DNA from: Stictocephala bisonia
Lineage: Eukaryota > Arthropoda > Insecta > Hemiptera > Membracidae
Assembly: GCA_035578905.1 (NCBI GenBank)
Contig: JAQJVL010002669.1
Location: 23,176-87,175, forward strand
Length of the DNA stretch: 64,000 nt
Reading direction: 5' to 3'
Position numbers and translations under genes: made by a program
In this document: piece by piece, positions 12,002 to 24,839 of the stretch
How positions within the stretch are numbered: position 1 is the first letter of the stretch
Layout: the number at the start of each line of letters is the position of its first letter
Notes under the pieces: generated by a model
Databases searched by the model: none
What the model saw: the letters and a program-made list of their open reading frames with translations, nothing else
What the model was told of the DNA's origin: nothing

Positions 12002-14681
12002 ATGGAATTTCATACAGATACTGAAAGTGAATCCTGTTACAACTTAAGTTTAAGTAATTTTTTTGATAACAATACTGATAATTTTAATGGTAAAGTAATT
12101 TAGAGTAATATACGTAGCATGAGAAGAAATTTCAATAGCTTTTTAATAGATTTCAATAAAATTAATTGTAAACCTCAGTTCATTATTTTTACGAGATATG
12201 GATAGGTACTGAAGAGGTGGGCTTGTATAGCATTCCAGGTTATAGAGTACATTACCAGTGTAATGATAACTATAGGGCAGGAGGGGTTCTGTGTTTTATA
12301 GAGGAATCAATTACTGTAAATGACTTGAACTTAAAAATGACAACAGCTGATTCATTGCTTTTAAACATTAAACTCAATGGTAGTACAGTAATTAAGTTTT
12401 TCTGTTTGTACAGGTTACAAAGTTTTTCTGAAAACCAATTTTCCGAAGAGTTATCACTGGTACTAAAAAAAATTAACTGGTAACATTGTTTATATCGGAG
12501 ATGTAAATATTAATTTGCTAAATCAAGAACTGAGTACTTTAAATTATATTAGTTTAATGAACAACAATGGTTTTACTTCTTTGATTAATAATGCAACACG
12601 TATCACAAGTAGATCAAAATCTTGCATAGATCATATTTTTGTAAGGCATAAAGATTTAAATCAATTTAAGAGCAAAATTTTTGATGTTGGTCTAACTGAC
12701 CACTGTATGTTAGGACTCAAATTGCTTAGTAGTATCAAAGATACATATCCTTATAATAGTCAATCGAGCCTACCAGATAAATATACAGTTGATTTCACTT
12801 TAGTTAAGACAAAGTTAAAAGATGTTAATTGGAATAAAGTATACGAAAGTAATGATGTTAACACTAGTTATAATATTTTTTATGAAACTTTATCGCAAAA
12901 ACTAGTAAGTTGTAAAAAATTATTCCATTGTAACACTAAGTTAAGTAGGGCTAAGAATGTTACTCCATGGATAACATCAAGTATTTTAAGTAAAATTGAA
13001 AAAAGAAAAAAACTTTATAAAATTTCAAAAAGAAGGCCATATGATTCAAACTTTGTTGGTTACTTTCATAGATTCTGTAACAACCTAACGTGTGAAATAA
13101 ATTTTACAAAAAACCGTTATTATGAGAATAAGTTGTTAAGTTGTAAAGGAGACGCGGCCCAGCAGTGGAGTTTAATAAATAAGTTAACAGGTAGAAATAA
13201 CAGTAAAAGTGTAGAGGAAATAGAATTGGACAACGGTAAAGTGTTAAATGAACCTTTAGATATTGCACACGCCATCAATGATTATCTTATCTCTGTACAA
13301 TCCGAACAGGGGTCAGGTGGAGGTACAGTCCCTGATAACACTCTGCCGCCACTATACAATCAGCCGCACTCAATTTTCTTACAACCTACTACTCCTACTG
13401 AAGTGAAACTAATTATTAGTAACTTGAAAAACAAAAAATCAACCGGCTTTGACAACATTTCTGTTCAACTTGTTAAATTAGTATCGGATGAAATTGCATG
13501 TGTATTGGCACATATCATCAATTTGAGTTTTAGTAATGGAATCTTCCCCGAAAAATTAAAATTAAGTGTTGTTGTTCCAATCTGGAAAAATAACCAATAA
13601 GCTTGTTGTCAGTTTTTTCTAAAATATTTGAAAAAATTATTAAAATTCGTTTGCTGAACTATTTAAATAACTTGAAATTTTTTAGTAATAAACAATTTGG
13701 ATTCATTAAAGGCAAATCAACTGAAGATGCCCTGATTTCAGTTGCTGATAAAATTTATAACAATTTCAATTCCAGTAAAAAAACAACAGGTTTATTTATT
13801 GATTTCAGGAAAGCTTTCGATTTAGTTAGTCATGGTATTTTATTAGATAAATTAAATGCAGTGGGTGTTAGAGGAGTTGCATTGCGATGGTTCCGAAGTT
13901 TCCTTGTGGGAAGGAAGCAAGTCGTAAGAATAAGAAACTCAAATAGTAATTCCCTGACCGTAAAATCTGGAGTCCCGCAAGGATCGGTGATCTCTGCAAC
14001 TCTGTTTCTTATATTTATCAATGACCTATTAAAACTTCAATTTAAAGGTGATATATGCGCCTTTGCGGACGACATTGCCTTGTTTTATTCGCATGATCTG
14101 TTAGAGGTAATAGGGAACAATATGTTGACTGATTTAGTATTATTAAGAAACTGGTCTGTTAGTAATAAGATGGAAGTGAATGTAAAAAAGACAAAATTTA
14201 TTAATTTTCATTCCCAGAGCTTTAACTTTTCATTTCATATAAAATATCATGAGTCACAATGTCAGTCTGTGATAAATAATTGCAACTGCCAAATTATAGA
14301 AAAAGTTTTAAATACCTCGGTGTAATTTTTGACGAAAAGTTAAGTTGGGAAATACATATATCTGAATTACATAAAAAAATAAGAACATCAATAAGAACCT
14401 TTTATTTTTTAAGAAACTTTTGTAGTACTGATCTTCTTAGAACACTATATTTTGCACTAATTCATTCTAGACTACAATACGGCATAACATGTTGGGGGGG
14501 AGCGTTCAAAATTTTAATTGACAGACTGAGGGTAACACAAAACTTTTTTATAAGAATTATATTGAAAAAGAAATTAAGAGACAGCTCTTTCCCGTTATAT
14601 GAGCAAATTAGGGTCTTGCCACTACAGCACCTTTTTGTATATAAAGTTTTAAAATTATTTTATGTAAGAAGTGGGAACTGA
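12002..14681 (+). pseudogene. LINE ORF2 (endonuclease-reverse transcriptase), decayed
   Basis: An apurinic-type endonuclease domain begins near 12100 (SNIRSMRRNFNSF) and includes GDVNIN and LTDHCM, the last catalytic block. RT follows at about 13400-14280 with GFDNIS, FIDFRKAFD, SGVPQGSVIS and AFADDIALF (catalytic Asp pair). The C-terminal region (YLGVIFDEKLSW, RLQYGITCWGG) is at 14300-14681. The gene is broken by stops and frameshifts in the endonuclease, by a small deletion near 13600 that removes the usual YRPIS motif, and by a frameshift near 14310. It once nicked target DNA and copied the RNA in place. Confidence 0.85.
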
Positions 14682-15329
14682 GGTAGTGACAATCTATATT
14701 ACACAACATGAAACGTTTTACAAGGGAAGTTTAGACTACCAAAGGTCAATAAGATGATTGTCAAACGATCATTCTTATACTTAGGCCCAAAACGGTTTAA
14801 TAAAATACCAATAAATATAAGGAATTTAAATAACGTAAAACATTTTAGTCGAAAGTTGTTAGACTGGCTATTTAACCAACAAAGTGTAAATTTCTTGTTT
14901 GTAGATTAAGTATAGTTGTACTATGGATGATTGTTGAATGTGTGAAAGTAGAATGAATGTTGGGTGGAATGCTCAGTGGCGCTTCTAGACCGGCAGGGAC
15001 AGAGCTTTGACGGCCTGGCAATGTGGAGTGAGGGCTACCAGCCACCAGCTGGTCTTCGTGCCGTGCCGGGTTCCACCTTAGCGAGAATGGAAGTACGGAT
15101 GAGAATTTTATTTGTTATTCATTGACCTTGTTTTTGAACTAAAAACTTGTTCATTTAAATTGTTTATATTATGCTTTTTATAAAATAAAATATATCTTTT
15201 GTTTGTTATTCATATTGACCTTGTTTTTGAACTAAAATTTTTTTTCATTTAAAACATTTTTCATTTAAATTGTTTATATTATGCTTTTTATAAAACAAAA
15301 TATATGTGTGTACGGATATATGTACATAC

Positions 15330-15333
<4 letters not shown>

Positions 15334-15385
<52 letters not shown>
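15334..15385. repeat. (TA)n microsatellite
   Basis: An uninterrupted run of about 25 TA units within the LINE 3' UTR. The region 15120-15310 also contains a local duplication around 'ttgttattcat...gttttttgaacta'. Confidence 0.95.
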
Positions 15386-15395
<10 letters not shown>

Positions 15396-15818
15396 ATATC
15401 TTTATGTAAATGTATAATTCTGATGTTATCTGGGAAGTATAAGTTTTCTTAAATGTTGGTACTGTTCTCATAAAATATAAAATATGATGTATAAATTTAA
15501 ATTCAACTGTTTCTGAATTTCATTAAGAACATTGCACAGGCAATAAATAACGAATTGTATGTACATAATTAAGTAGAAGTATTTTTTTTTTTTTGCAATA
15601 TTTCCTATTCAAACGCCACAGGAGTGTTTTTTTTTTTTTATGTGGAGCTAGACTGCACGTATTCATATATGTATTTTTAATGGATTATTTTATTTTACCT
15701 GGCCACACAACTAGATGAAGTGGCCAGTACATTTCCAAACAATTTATTTGTTATACTCTTGTAACGTAATTGTGGAAATAAATCATTTATATCATTTATA
15801 TCATTATATCATTATATC

Positions 15819-16753
15819 ATTATTAATTTAACTTTTTCAATAAATTTCTTTAAACTATTAAATCAAAAATTTCAAAATTCAAAATTGTTTAAAAATTGAA
15901 AATTGCTTTAAAATTGCTTAAAATTCTTTAAAATTGCAAATTGCCTTAACAATTGCCTCCGGGAGATCTGGAACCAAAAGAAATAACCAGCTTTTAGTGA
16001 CTTGAACTATTTTTCCTTTTACTTACAAAGTTTAAAAGCAAAACCAAGAAAATCAAAACACTCTAAAAATTTGTCACTAGAAGAGTGACTTCAAACCAGA
16101 AACAAGTTTAACCACGCATGCTTGGTGGATCTTACCCTATCTACTAAAACCCTACAGAAAAAACCTAACAAAGAAAACTTGTAAAAATTACTTACGTAGC
16201 TGTCCTGGAGGTTTAAATCCCAAACGTGACCACAACAAAGCTTGACCGGCATTTACCCTCTCACTCACACGCGAACAAGATAATTGCCGTACCGGTAAAA
16301 GAACACCAAACTGTTAAGTCGCCGTGTAGAACAAACGTGGTCACTCACTGAAAGATAACGTCAAACTCCCGGAACGCTCGCAACCCTTCCACCAACGGAC
16401 TTACCCCCTCTTGACTCTAGAAGCTAAACCAACCAATTAGAACCCTCTAAACCAGGACAACTGAACAGGTAAGGCTCACCAAACATGTTGACTTCAGAAA
16501 ACATGTCGCATGAAATTGACAGGAAATTAACAAACGTGAATATACTGGTTATTTAGCTAATTTATATGGGAAAAAACTACTTTTTTATTTGAAAGGGGAA
16601 GATTCTTAATTTTTCTCAAAACTTGGAGAATTTATATCGAAAACTTTTGGTAAATAAACCAAACTCCTAAACATCTCAGTTCTTACAATATTTAACATTT
16701 TCTAAATACAATTCTCTAATTTAATTATAATGAAACAATTAACAATTGTTACA
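15819..16753 (-). repeat. 5' LTR, outer segment
   Basis: Continues the LTR after the nested LINE, matching 4072-5008. Its outer end 'ttgttaca' is followed by the ATGT target duplication and then satellite sequence. Confidence 0.88.
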
Positions 16754-17770
16754 ATGTGCAGAGTACTTCACCGAACCTTACACAATAACCAATACTTGAC
16801 CATATATCACCTAGACCCCCAACACAGTTACACTGTGCGTGTACATCCCCATCCTACGTGAGTTCTTTAATCGCCTCAACCAACATTAACTTACTATAGC
16901 CAACAATTCCCCCAAAACGGCAGAGTACTTCACCGAACCCTACACCACTAACCAATACTTGACCACATATCACCTAGACCCCCTACACAGCTACACTGTT
17001 CTCCACATCCCCACCTTGCGTGAGTTCCTCAATCACCTCAACCAAAATTAACTTACTATAGCCAATAATTCCCCCAAATGTGCAGACTACTTCACCGAAC
17101 CCTACATACTAACCAATACTTGACCACCTATCACCTAGACCCCCAACACAGCTACACTGTTCTCCACATCCCCACCTTACATAAGTTCCTCAATCACCTC
17201 AACCAAAATTAACTTACTATAGCCAATAATTCCCCCAAATGTGCAGAGTACTTCACCGAACCCTACACCATTAGCCAATACTTGACCACCTATCACCTAG
17301 ACCCCCAACACAGCTACACTATGCTCCATATCCCCACCTTGCGTGAGTTGCTCAATCGCCTCAACCAACATTAACTTACTATAGCCAATAATTCCTCCAA
17401 ATGTGCAGATTACTTCACCGAACCCTACACCACTAGCCAATACTTGACCACCTATCACCTAGACCCCCAACACAGCTACACTGTGCTCCATATCCCCACC
17501 TTGCGTGAGTTGCTCAATCGCCTCAACCAACATTACCATACTATAGCCAATAATTCCTCCAAATGTGCAGAGTACTTCACCGAACCCTACACCACTAGCC
17601 AATACTTGACCACCTATCACCTAGACCCCCAACACAGCTACACTGTGCTCCACATCCCCTCCTTACGTGAGTTCCTCAATCGCCTCAACCAACATTAACT
17701 TACTATAGCCAATAATTACCCCAAAATGCAGAGTACATCACTGAACCCTACACCACTAACCAATACTTCA
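16754..17770. repeat. ~162-bp satellite array, right part
   Basis: Six further copies of the satellite seen at 1855-3246 (anchors at about 16808, 16971, 17132, 17293, 17454 and 17616), starting exactly at the LTR target duplication. The 84-codon ORF at 17444-17698 is just two repeat units read through. Confidence 0.9.
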
Positions 17771-19190
17771 CCATTCACCACCTGATTCACGGCCGCTTTT
17801 GATTCGCTTAACCCCTCCCCTTCAAACCACTAGCCACTCACCACACCACTAACAACTGACGCAACACTGTCTTAGTCCACCCTTATCCACCCTTCAAAAC
17901 TAAGACGATCCTCATTCCAGTTTACCCACATATAGCTCATTTAAACATAATAATGGTTTTCCATTTTCTTTTATTGAGGTCATGTGTTTCCTTGGAGCCT
18001 CTCTTCTGGGGACTTGAACTGCCTGCTTGCCTCGAGCTGTCATGTTCGTTTCGCTTGGAACACCCCTCAACACTCTGTCTTAGTCTGTAGATGCCCTAAT
18101 AACTTATAACAGCCGTAGATCTTAACCACAGCTTCAGGATTTTGACTCCTGACAGCTGACCAGTATTGTTACAGTGCATTGTTACAATTTTCAGCCCTGT
18201 GCTGTCAGTCCTTTCAATGTCAGATCTCATCAGGGAGGACTATAGTTGCAGCAGTCGGCCTATAATAGTTTGTAACTTATATTATTATAGCTGAAGGAGG
18301 GAACTGAAAAAAGAGGAAATACTCAACACGTAATACAAGATTTTTTAATCCATGCTATTTATTTATTTTATTTTTTTTCATTGTTTACGTATAATGTATT
18401 AACTGTAGAAAGTCGAATCTCAGTGGTATTAGTTAGAACTATATAGTAGATTATATAGATAGTTTTTTAGATCAGTTTTCACTAAATAATATAGGAACTA
18501 AAAAAAAAAATGAAATTAAAACGAACTGAAATGCAATTAGATGCTTACTAATTTTATCTATATATACGATTGTAACGGAGTTAAAGCCATTGTCCTGAGG
18601 GTAATATAACCATAGAGTTCACAGCACTGTAATGTAATAACATGACCTAAGGATTGGATTGGACGATAGTAAATAATTGTGTTTTGTGTTGCTGTTTCGA
18701 TAGGGAATACATTAAGGTTTAAACAGCCAACAATATATGCTTTTCCAACCCTAGTGACTGATTCTGAACTGAATGGTATTATTTAAAATCTCGTATTCTT
18801 TTTGCACAATAATTAATTTTATTGACGTCATAAACCATCATAATTATTCATTTAACAAGTTTATCACTGCAAAAACTCTCATTTGAAAAATAATAACTTT
18901 CTGAACACAATTACAGTATTAAAAATCTACGTTTTGGGAGATTCATAATTGTTTTCATTTTTTTTTCACTCATATTTTTACTACAAGACATGACCTTGAT
19001 ATCAATTGTAACATATCTTTTGATACAGATACAAATTTATTTAAATAATTATTTAAAAACCCAAGCCAATGAAATATATACCTATAAACTCTGTAATAAT
19101 ACTATTCCTCTTACAACACTAAAAAGTATTTGACATTTAAGAAACCCTAAAATTAAATGTATTGATACAAATAAAATAACACTCAGTAGC
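17771..19190. other. Unassigned intergenic DNA
   Basis: No ORF with recognisable motifs, no TIRs and no array. A moderately GC-rich stretch at about 17780-18300 looks like old transposon sequence, but no protein could be read from it. Confidence 0.5.
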
Positions 19191-19194
19191 CGTG

Positions 19195-19980
19195 ACCACA
19201 TATTAGCAGAATTTGAGGCTTTGAAGATATCCTGGACCACATATCCTCAGAACGTGAAGCTCCAAAGTCACTCGGATAACAAAAGCACGGAATATCAGGC
19301 TCTGGAGTACCCAGGACCACATAGTTTCAGAATGTGAGACTCTAAGGATTTAGGACCACATGATTATAGAATTTGAGGCTCTGCAGATAAAATAGACCAT
19401 AGCCTCAGAACGTAAGGCTCTGAATGTCACCCAGGTTACATAAGCACAGAATATGAGGCTCTGGAGTACCTAGGACCACATGGTCTCAGCACGTGAGGCT
19501 ATGGAGTACCCAGGACCACATAGTCTCAGAACGTGAGGCTCTGCAGTGACCTGTGACCACATAGTATCATAATATGAGCCTCTAAAGAGACCTGAGACCT
19601 CATAGAATATGAGGCTCTGAAGAGACCCGGAACCAAGTAGCCTCAGAATCTGAGGCCCCTGACAAACCCGAGACATATAATCTTAGATATTGGGGTTCAA
19701 GAGACCCGGTATAAGAAATGCTAAGATTGTGAGGCTCTAACCAGAACCAGTGACATGTAGTCTCAGAGTATAAGGCTTTGAGAGGACTCGAGACCACACA
19801 ATAAAATAATTTGAGGCTCTGGAGGTACCCTGGACTATATAGTCTGACCGTAATGCTTTGGTGAGACCTGCAACCATATAGTCTTTGAACCCTGAATCCA
19901 GATGAAGAATTTGGAGTTCTGAACAGACCCGGGACCATATAGTTTCAGATTTTGAGTCTCTAGAGACCTGGAACGAATTG
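19195..19980. repeat. ~59-bp degenerate minisatellite
   Basis: Repeats of the form 'gaggctct...acc.ggaccacatagtctcagaa' about every 58-60 bases, roughly 13 copies, strongly diverged. Three overlapping minus-strand ORFs here are in different frames and consist only of the repeat, so they are not genes. Confidence 0.8.
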
Positions 19981-20439
19981 CAGTATTTAATTGGTATATT
20001 TACAATATAACCAGGTATGATAAACAATGTAAAATAAGTTAATTTTTATCTGTTTCCTTGTGAAATAGAAAAAAAAAAAGTTATTTAAAATTTGTTATGG
20101 CCTCCTTTTGTGTATTCTTTTGCAGTAACCTATAAAAGGCAAATACCACTGACTCACTCATCACTGTAACTAAGCCTACGGGGCTGAAATTTTGTCAAAG
20201 TTTTTATTTTGTAGATGTGCAATAAGAAGGGATTTTGAAAAATGTTTAGAAAATCGAAGATGACAGTTTTTTTAGTGCCAACAATTTTAAATGCCAAAAA
20301 GAGCGTTTATCTAATTGGACTGTAGTGGCTAAATGAACGGTTCCAAAGCAAGATTAACACCATTTTCTGCGACTGATTTGAGACGATCTACAACTTTTGC
20401 CCTAATATTTCACCTCCTTCATCCTTAGATAGAGCTAGA
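19981..20439. other. Unassigned intergenic DNA
   Basis: No coding motifs. The segment at about 20140-20240 ('ctgtaactaagcctacggggctgaa') resembles 21150-21250 in outline, which suggests related old repeats on both sides of the 180-bp array. Confidence 0.4.
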
Positions 20440-21120
20440 TTTTCAATTTATGCATGTAAATCAAATTGGTTAATTTACAGCCTCTAAGAGTAGACTTACA
20501 GATTTGTCTGAACTGTGAGAACAAACTGATTTTAATCGGAAAAATTAGAGTTTTATTTTACCAAATGCATAGATAGGTTATAGGCCATGGCTAAACATGG
20601 TTAGAAACCCGATATTTTACTGACTCAGAGTCAATTACTGTACTTTGCGCCCTCTAAAAGTAGACTTACAGATTTTTCTAGACTATAAAACTTTGTTACC
20701 TAGGAGAACAAACGGTTTTCAATCAGAAAATTAATAATTTAGTTTTAAAGCATGAATAGCTAGATCACAGATCATAGGACATGGCTAAACATGGCGAGAA
20801 ACATGATGTTTTATTGATTCAGAGTCAAATATAATAATTTGTGCCCTTTAAAAGTAGACATATAGATTTGTCTAGACTTTGAAACTTTTTTATTTAAGAG
20901 AATGAACTGATTTTAATCGGAAAATTTACAATTTAATTTGACCAAATGCATAGCCAGTTTTCAGGACATGTCTAAATATGGCGAGAAACACGATATTTCA
21001 CTGATTCAGAATCAACTACAATAATTTGTGCCCTCTAAAAGTAGACTTACAGATTTGTCTAGATTTTGAAACTTTTTATCTAAGAGAACAATATGATTTC
21101 AATCGGAAAATTTTAAATGT
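20440..21120. repeat. ~170-190-bp tandem repeat
   Basis: Four diverged copies. The anchor 'ccctctaaaagtagacttacagatttgtct' recurs in varied form at about 20481, 20651, 20843 and 21031. Each copy also contains 'catggctaaacatggcgagaaac'-like and 'aatcggaaaatt'-like blocks. Confidence 0.8.
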
Positions 21121-23589
21121 AACATTATATTAACATATATACACCATTTACCACTCATTACGATAACTCCAAAACTATACGTCCAATTGACTTTAAAGTT
21201 TTGTAAATAGGTTTATCTTGGCCCTTAGAGGCTCTATAATAAAAGATTTTACTCTCCGTCCCACTGGCCTTCAAAACTCCCATGGTATTCTTATGGAGCT
21301 ATATTAATTGATTTATTTATTTGATTAACAGCTGTTAAATAAAACCAAATAAATTTAATAAATTTGTGGTAAATTAAAAATAATTGAGTACAATAGTACA
21401 TTATACGTAACATCAGCTATTCTAAATTGGACATTAGATTACATTTTTTAACTCAATATTATGACCGGCAAAGTGGGCGAGTACAGCAAGTAAACTATGT
21501 ACTGTACTAAATTATTTCAAAGTAGAAGGATAAGATTTATATGTATCATACAAATAAGATGAATTGTCTATAAACTGATAACTAAACGGTGCTCGAACAT
21601 ACTATAAAGGAACGATTGTTAATAATAATTAAGTTTGATTATTCATTATTCATTTCTAAGACACCGATCGTAGAGATATGGGTGAGTGTAGTCATTGTTG
21701 TTATCTGAGTTCGACTTGGCTCAAAAAGGACTATTTTTAGTAATAGCCCAATAGCCAGGTAACTATGGGACATACAGCTTTATGTGGAATCTGAACCACG
21801 TATTGTTGATCTGATTTTAGTCTGACACTCGGTTCCCTTCCAGCAAAACACCCGAATCTTGATTACCATCCAACATGGACATCCCAGACCTGTCTAGTAG
21901 TGTTCACGACAAGTGTCCGGTATTAAGAGGACTGAGCATGGAAAATATCGCCTACAATTTTCCAAACACTTTGTCTCCAAGTAGCTGAATTAATCACTGT
22001 GCTACGAATTTATTCATTATATTGTACGAAAAATACTAAACAAAGCAAATAAAATGATAAAAGTTTATAATACATACGGCTGTTCTGAAATGTTAAGTCA
22101 TAATTACATAATTAAGTACATAATTTGTTTTTGGTTTATGATCTTTGGAAAACTAAATACAATCAAAATACATTTTACACATTATACATTTACGGCTTAT
22201 TCATTATCACAAGAACTATACACGTAGCCTATTGTTCCAGTTTAATATATTGTGCTAACTTATCCAAGACGTTGGCTGATCTCACAACTCACTGAGGAAA
22301 CCTATATGGTATCACAAGTTAGTTTGTTTTAGGATGACCTTCTAAATTATTATTCAAACGTAAGATCGTTATCGAATTTATTCCAAAATCCTATCCATCA
22401 TCACACTTTGTTCAAACGAAGGGCAAACTACTATGTTCTACCATTCCGGTAAACATACGATGGCCTCTAATTCATTGTGCAAACCTCTGTGTTTTGGCAG
22501 TTCAGTTATAAGTACGTTGATCTTATAATTCCGTGAACAAACCAAAAAGTTCTTACAAATGAATCTTTTACAATTTATGACAATCTTGTTCAAACTTACC
22601 TTACCTTGTGATTTTCTGACTGTGTTGAATGTTGATGTCCAGCAACAGTATTAGGAACGTCTTTCCAACTACCTTTCGGTTTGCGGTTTTTGTATCATTT
22701 AAACTATGTATAATTTGTGTATATAAAAAATATATAAATTGTAAAGATTTGTAGTTTAACTAACCAAAATATTAATTAATTAATATATCCAGAGTTTAAG
22801 AGTGCTAGGAATTTATAAATTGGCCTAAGGAAGGAATGTAGTGGTGGCGTTCGATATACGTTTAACCTTCACCAACGCGAGAGCCAGCAGGCTTTACATT
22901 GCTAGAGTAGGGAGCCAATAATAAATATTATTAATTAATTAATTGAACTAATTAAACTTGTAGAATTTAATGTGTCGCGAATGTTAGTTTACGGTTGTAA
23001 ATGTATACATGAATATACAAATTCTTGTAATCGATTTTAGTCCGTATTAGTGTTTAAATTGTTTTTGTTAGGTTTAATGATATATTAAAGAAATACTTAT
23101 TTCGGGGGATATACTAGACCGTTAATGTTGGGTAGTTCTTGTAAAGTATTATAGTTCTTATTGTAAGTAAAATTTGGATATATTTGTTTGATTATTAATT
23201 GGATTTGTAATTGATTGCTAATTTTGTGAGTACAACTTGTTATTGGATATATCTACAATTATACTTGTGTACATTTGCACAATCACCTTGCCATAATACT
23301 GGTTTTTTTATGAATTCTTAAGTTAACGTTTGTATCATTGTATAGAGTAAAGATAATTTAGTACATATATGAGTTATGACGTTTATTGTAAAATATTTCT
23401 CATGCTATACAATTAGGTAGAAACTTTGTAACTTAATTTCGACATTTGAAATTATTTGATTACGGGACTGTATTAAGAAGCCAATGTTAAGAGTAGTTTA
23501 AATACATTTAATTGATGATTTCTGATACGGAATAATTTGTATTGTCTATTATGTGTGTGAAGAATACGTTAAATGGAGGTATATAGATA
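21121..23589. other. Intergenic DNA with remnants of the gene-flank duplication
   Basis: No convincing gene. The stretch 22240-22720 contains 'gaccttctaa' and 'ccagcaacag...ggcgtctttcc...ttgcggttttt'-type blocks. These also occur, diverged, at 62380-63010 downstream of gene copy C. The duplicated unit around the secreted-protein genes was therefore larger than the gene itself. The rest is AT-rich and featureless. Confidence 0.5.
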
Positions 23590-23985
23590 TATGTTTTTCT
23601 GAATAATTAATAATTTGAATAGCCGTTTAATATTCAAGGGTTTACATATAAATAACAACCAGTGTAATGTATATCTTTCCGGTCTTTGCGTAACATTCGA
23701 AACAAAGTTCTTTGTAATAGATTATCTATTCGAGATATAACTGATTTGGAAGCTGAACCCCAAATCTCAACCCCGTATCGTATTAGCGACTCAAATATTT
23801 ATTTGTAAATGATCTCAAGAGTTAAATGTGGAAGAACATTTCATAAATAATGAAGTTTTGCTGAGATAACCTTTACTCTCTATAACAGATTGTTTGTACG
23901 AGATTCCCATTTAAATTTATTATGAATATCAATCCCTAAATACTTGTCATTGTTCCGAAACAACTTCTATGCTAGGAGTAAAACA
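23590..23985 (-). pseudogene. LINE reverse transcriptase C-terminal fragment
   Basis: Conceptual minus-strand translation shows DKYLGIDIHNKFKWES, then after in-frame stops SLIRYGVEIWGSAS and IDNLLQRTLFRMLRKD. This is the conserved post-RT region (YLG motif, S+I+YG+E+WG, L-x-x-Q motif) of CR1/Jockey-group LINEs. Several stops make it clearly dead. It is too short for an ORF search and separate from the fragment at 24173-24577. Confidence 0.7.
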
Positions 23986-24172
23986 GCTGTTTTCATTATG
24001 GTTTGATAAACATTGACAGCTGTTTTAATTTAGTGGATTTTAATTACTAATTGTCGATCAGGGTTGTTATGTATGGAATTAAAATTGATTAAAAGGAGTT
24101 TTTTTAGAGTTAGTTATTAACTTTTCTCTAATTATTAACTGTTGGGATCCAGTTAATAATAATGTGACAAAG

Positions 24173-24577
24173 CTAAGTCCAATCCATTGAGCCATTTAAT
24201 ACCTCCGTAAAAGAGCACAGGGGGCACTCTGTAACTATGTAATCCATTGTTTGGATAGACTCCCCGCAATCACATGACTGATCTACTGTCAATTCTCATT
24301 TGAATTTCCAGTAGTTACATCTGCTCACTCTAGTTCGGAACCGGTTCAATAATGTCCACTCCCTAGGAGGGAGGTTCATCCCACCTACAGGTATTGACGG
24401 ATCGCTAATAAGGAATTTATTTAGTCCATCAAAACTGCTCCATGCTATGGCCCTGCTAGAATTGGACGAGAAGTTTGATCTGCTCAAATGGAAAGCAGTA
24501 CGTAGAGGTGGGTTTCGAGTGAATTTTATCCAAACGGGAGCATAAGAGAACATAAAGCGAAATGGAGAAGTATCCAT
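24173..24577 (-). pseudogene. LINE pol C-terminus (RNase H end and Cys-rich tail)
   Basis: Minus-strand ORF 24577-24296 contains LPPREWTLLNRFRTRVSRCN, the segment just after RNase H in Jockey/I/R1-group LINEs. After a frame change at about 24300 the translation continues as QSCDCGESIQTMDYIVTECP and stops at 24173. This is the terminal CxC...C zinc-like motif, with the usual histidine replaced by aspartate. It is a 5'-truncated, frameshifted relic. The reading is supported by order and spacing of both motifs. Confidence 0.72.
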
Positions 24578-24839
24578 CCAAGTTTAGTAAATTTAAAATT
24601 ATTTTAAAAATTGTCAACCATTCTATGTTCTCTGAAGTTCCTTATCCGGAACTCCAAACAACAAAGAAAAGAAAAATATTTCATGAAGAGAACAATTAAT
24701 TTTTTTATTTTTGAAATTTTTAGTAACAAAAAACAAAACTAAGAGTTACCCAATATTAGCACCATAATCTTTTAAAGCACAAATATGTTGTCTTAGATGC
24801 CGAAAAGCCAAAACAAATTACATATCGTAAACATAAAAT

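Larger units (their letters stand above)
11662..15818 (+). mobile_element. 5'-truncated LINE nested in the LTR
   Basis: Interrupts the LTR at a duplicated ATTATTAA (11654-11661 and again near 15820-15827). It contains the end of ORF1, a decayed ORF2 with endonuclease and reverse transcriptase, a 3' UTR of about 1.1 kb and a short-repeat tail of TCATTATA/TCATTTATA units at 15783-15818. Two-ORF structure, RT type and tail fit the CR1/Jockey group. It arrived after the LTR element. Confidence 0.85.
3811..16753 (-). mobile_element. Ty3/Gypsy-type LTR retrotransposon with nested LINE
   Basis: A complete LTR element on the minus strand. Order in its own direction: 5' LTR (11393-16753, interrupted), gag, pol (protease, reverse transcriptase, RNase H, integrase), 3' LTR (3811-5008). 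The 4-bp target duplication ATGT flanks it at 3807-3810 and 16754-16757. The uninterrupted target can be read in other satellite copies, which confirms the borders. A polypurine tract (minus-strand GAAGGGGGAAAATAA) lies next to the 3' LTR. The protease-RT-RNase H-integrase order indicates Ty3/Gypsy. Stops and frameshifts in gag and pol show the copy is dead. Confidence 0.9.

Noticed and set aside
15274..15471. Ile/Tyr-rich minus-strand ORF of 65 codons
   Set aside because: Translation of the (TA)n microsatellite.
17444..17698. 84-codon ORF with an internal repeat
   Set aside because: It is two units of the 162-bp satellite; other units have stops.
19470..20027. Overlapping minus-strand ORFs of 68-112 codons
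   Set aside because: Different frames of the 59-bp minisatellite with no domain.
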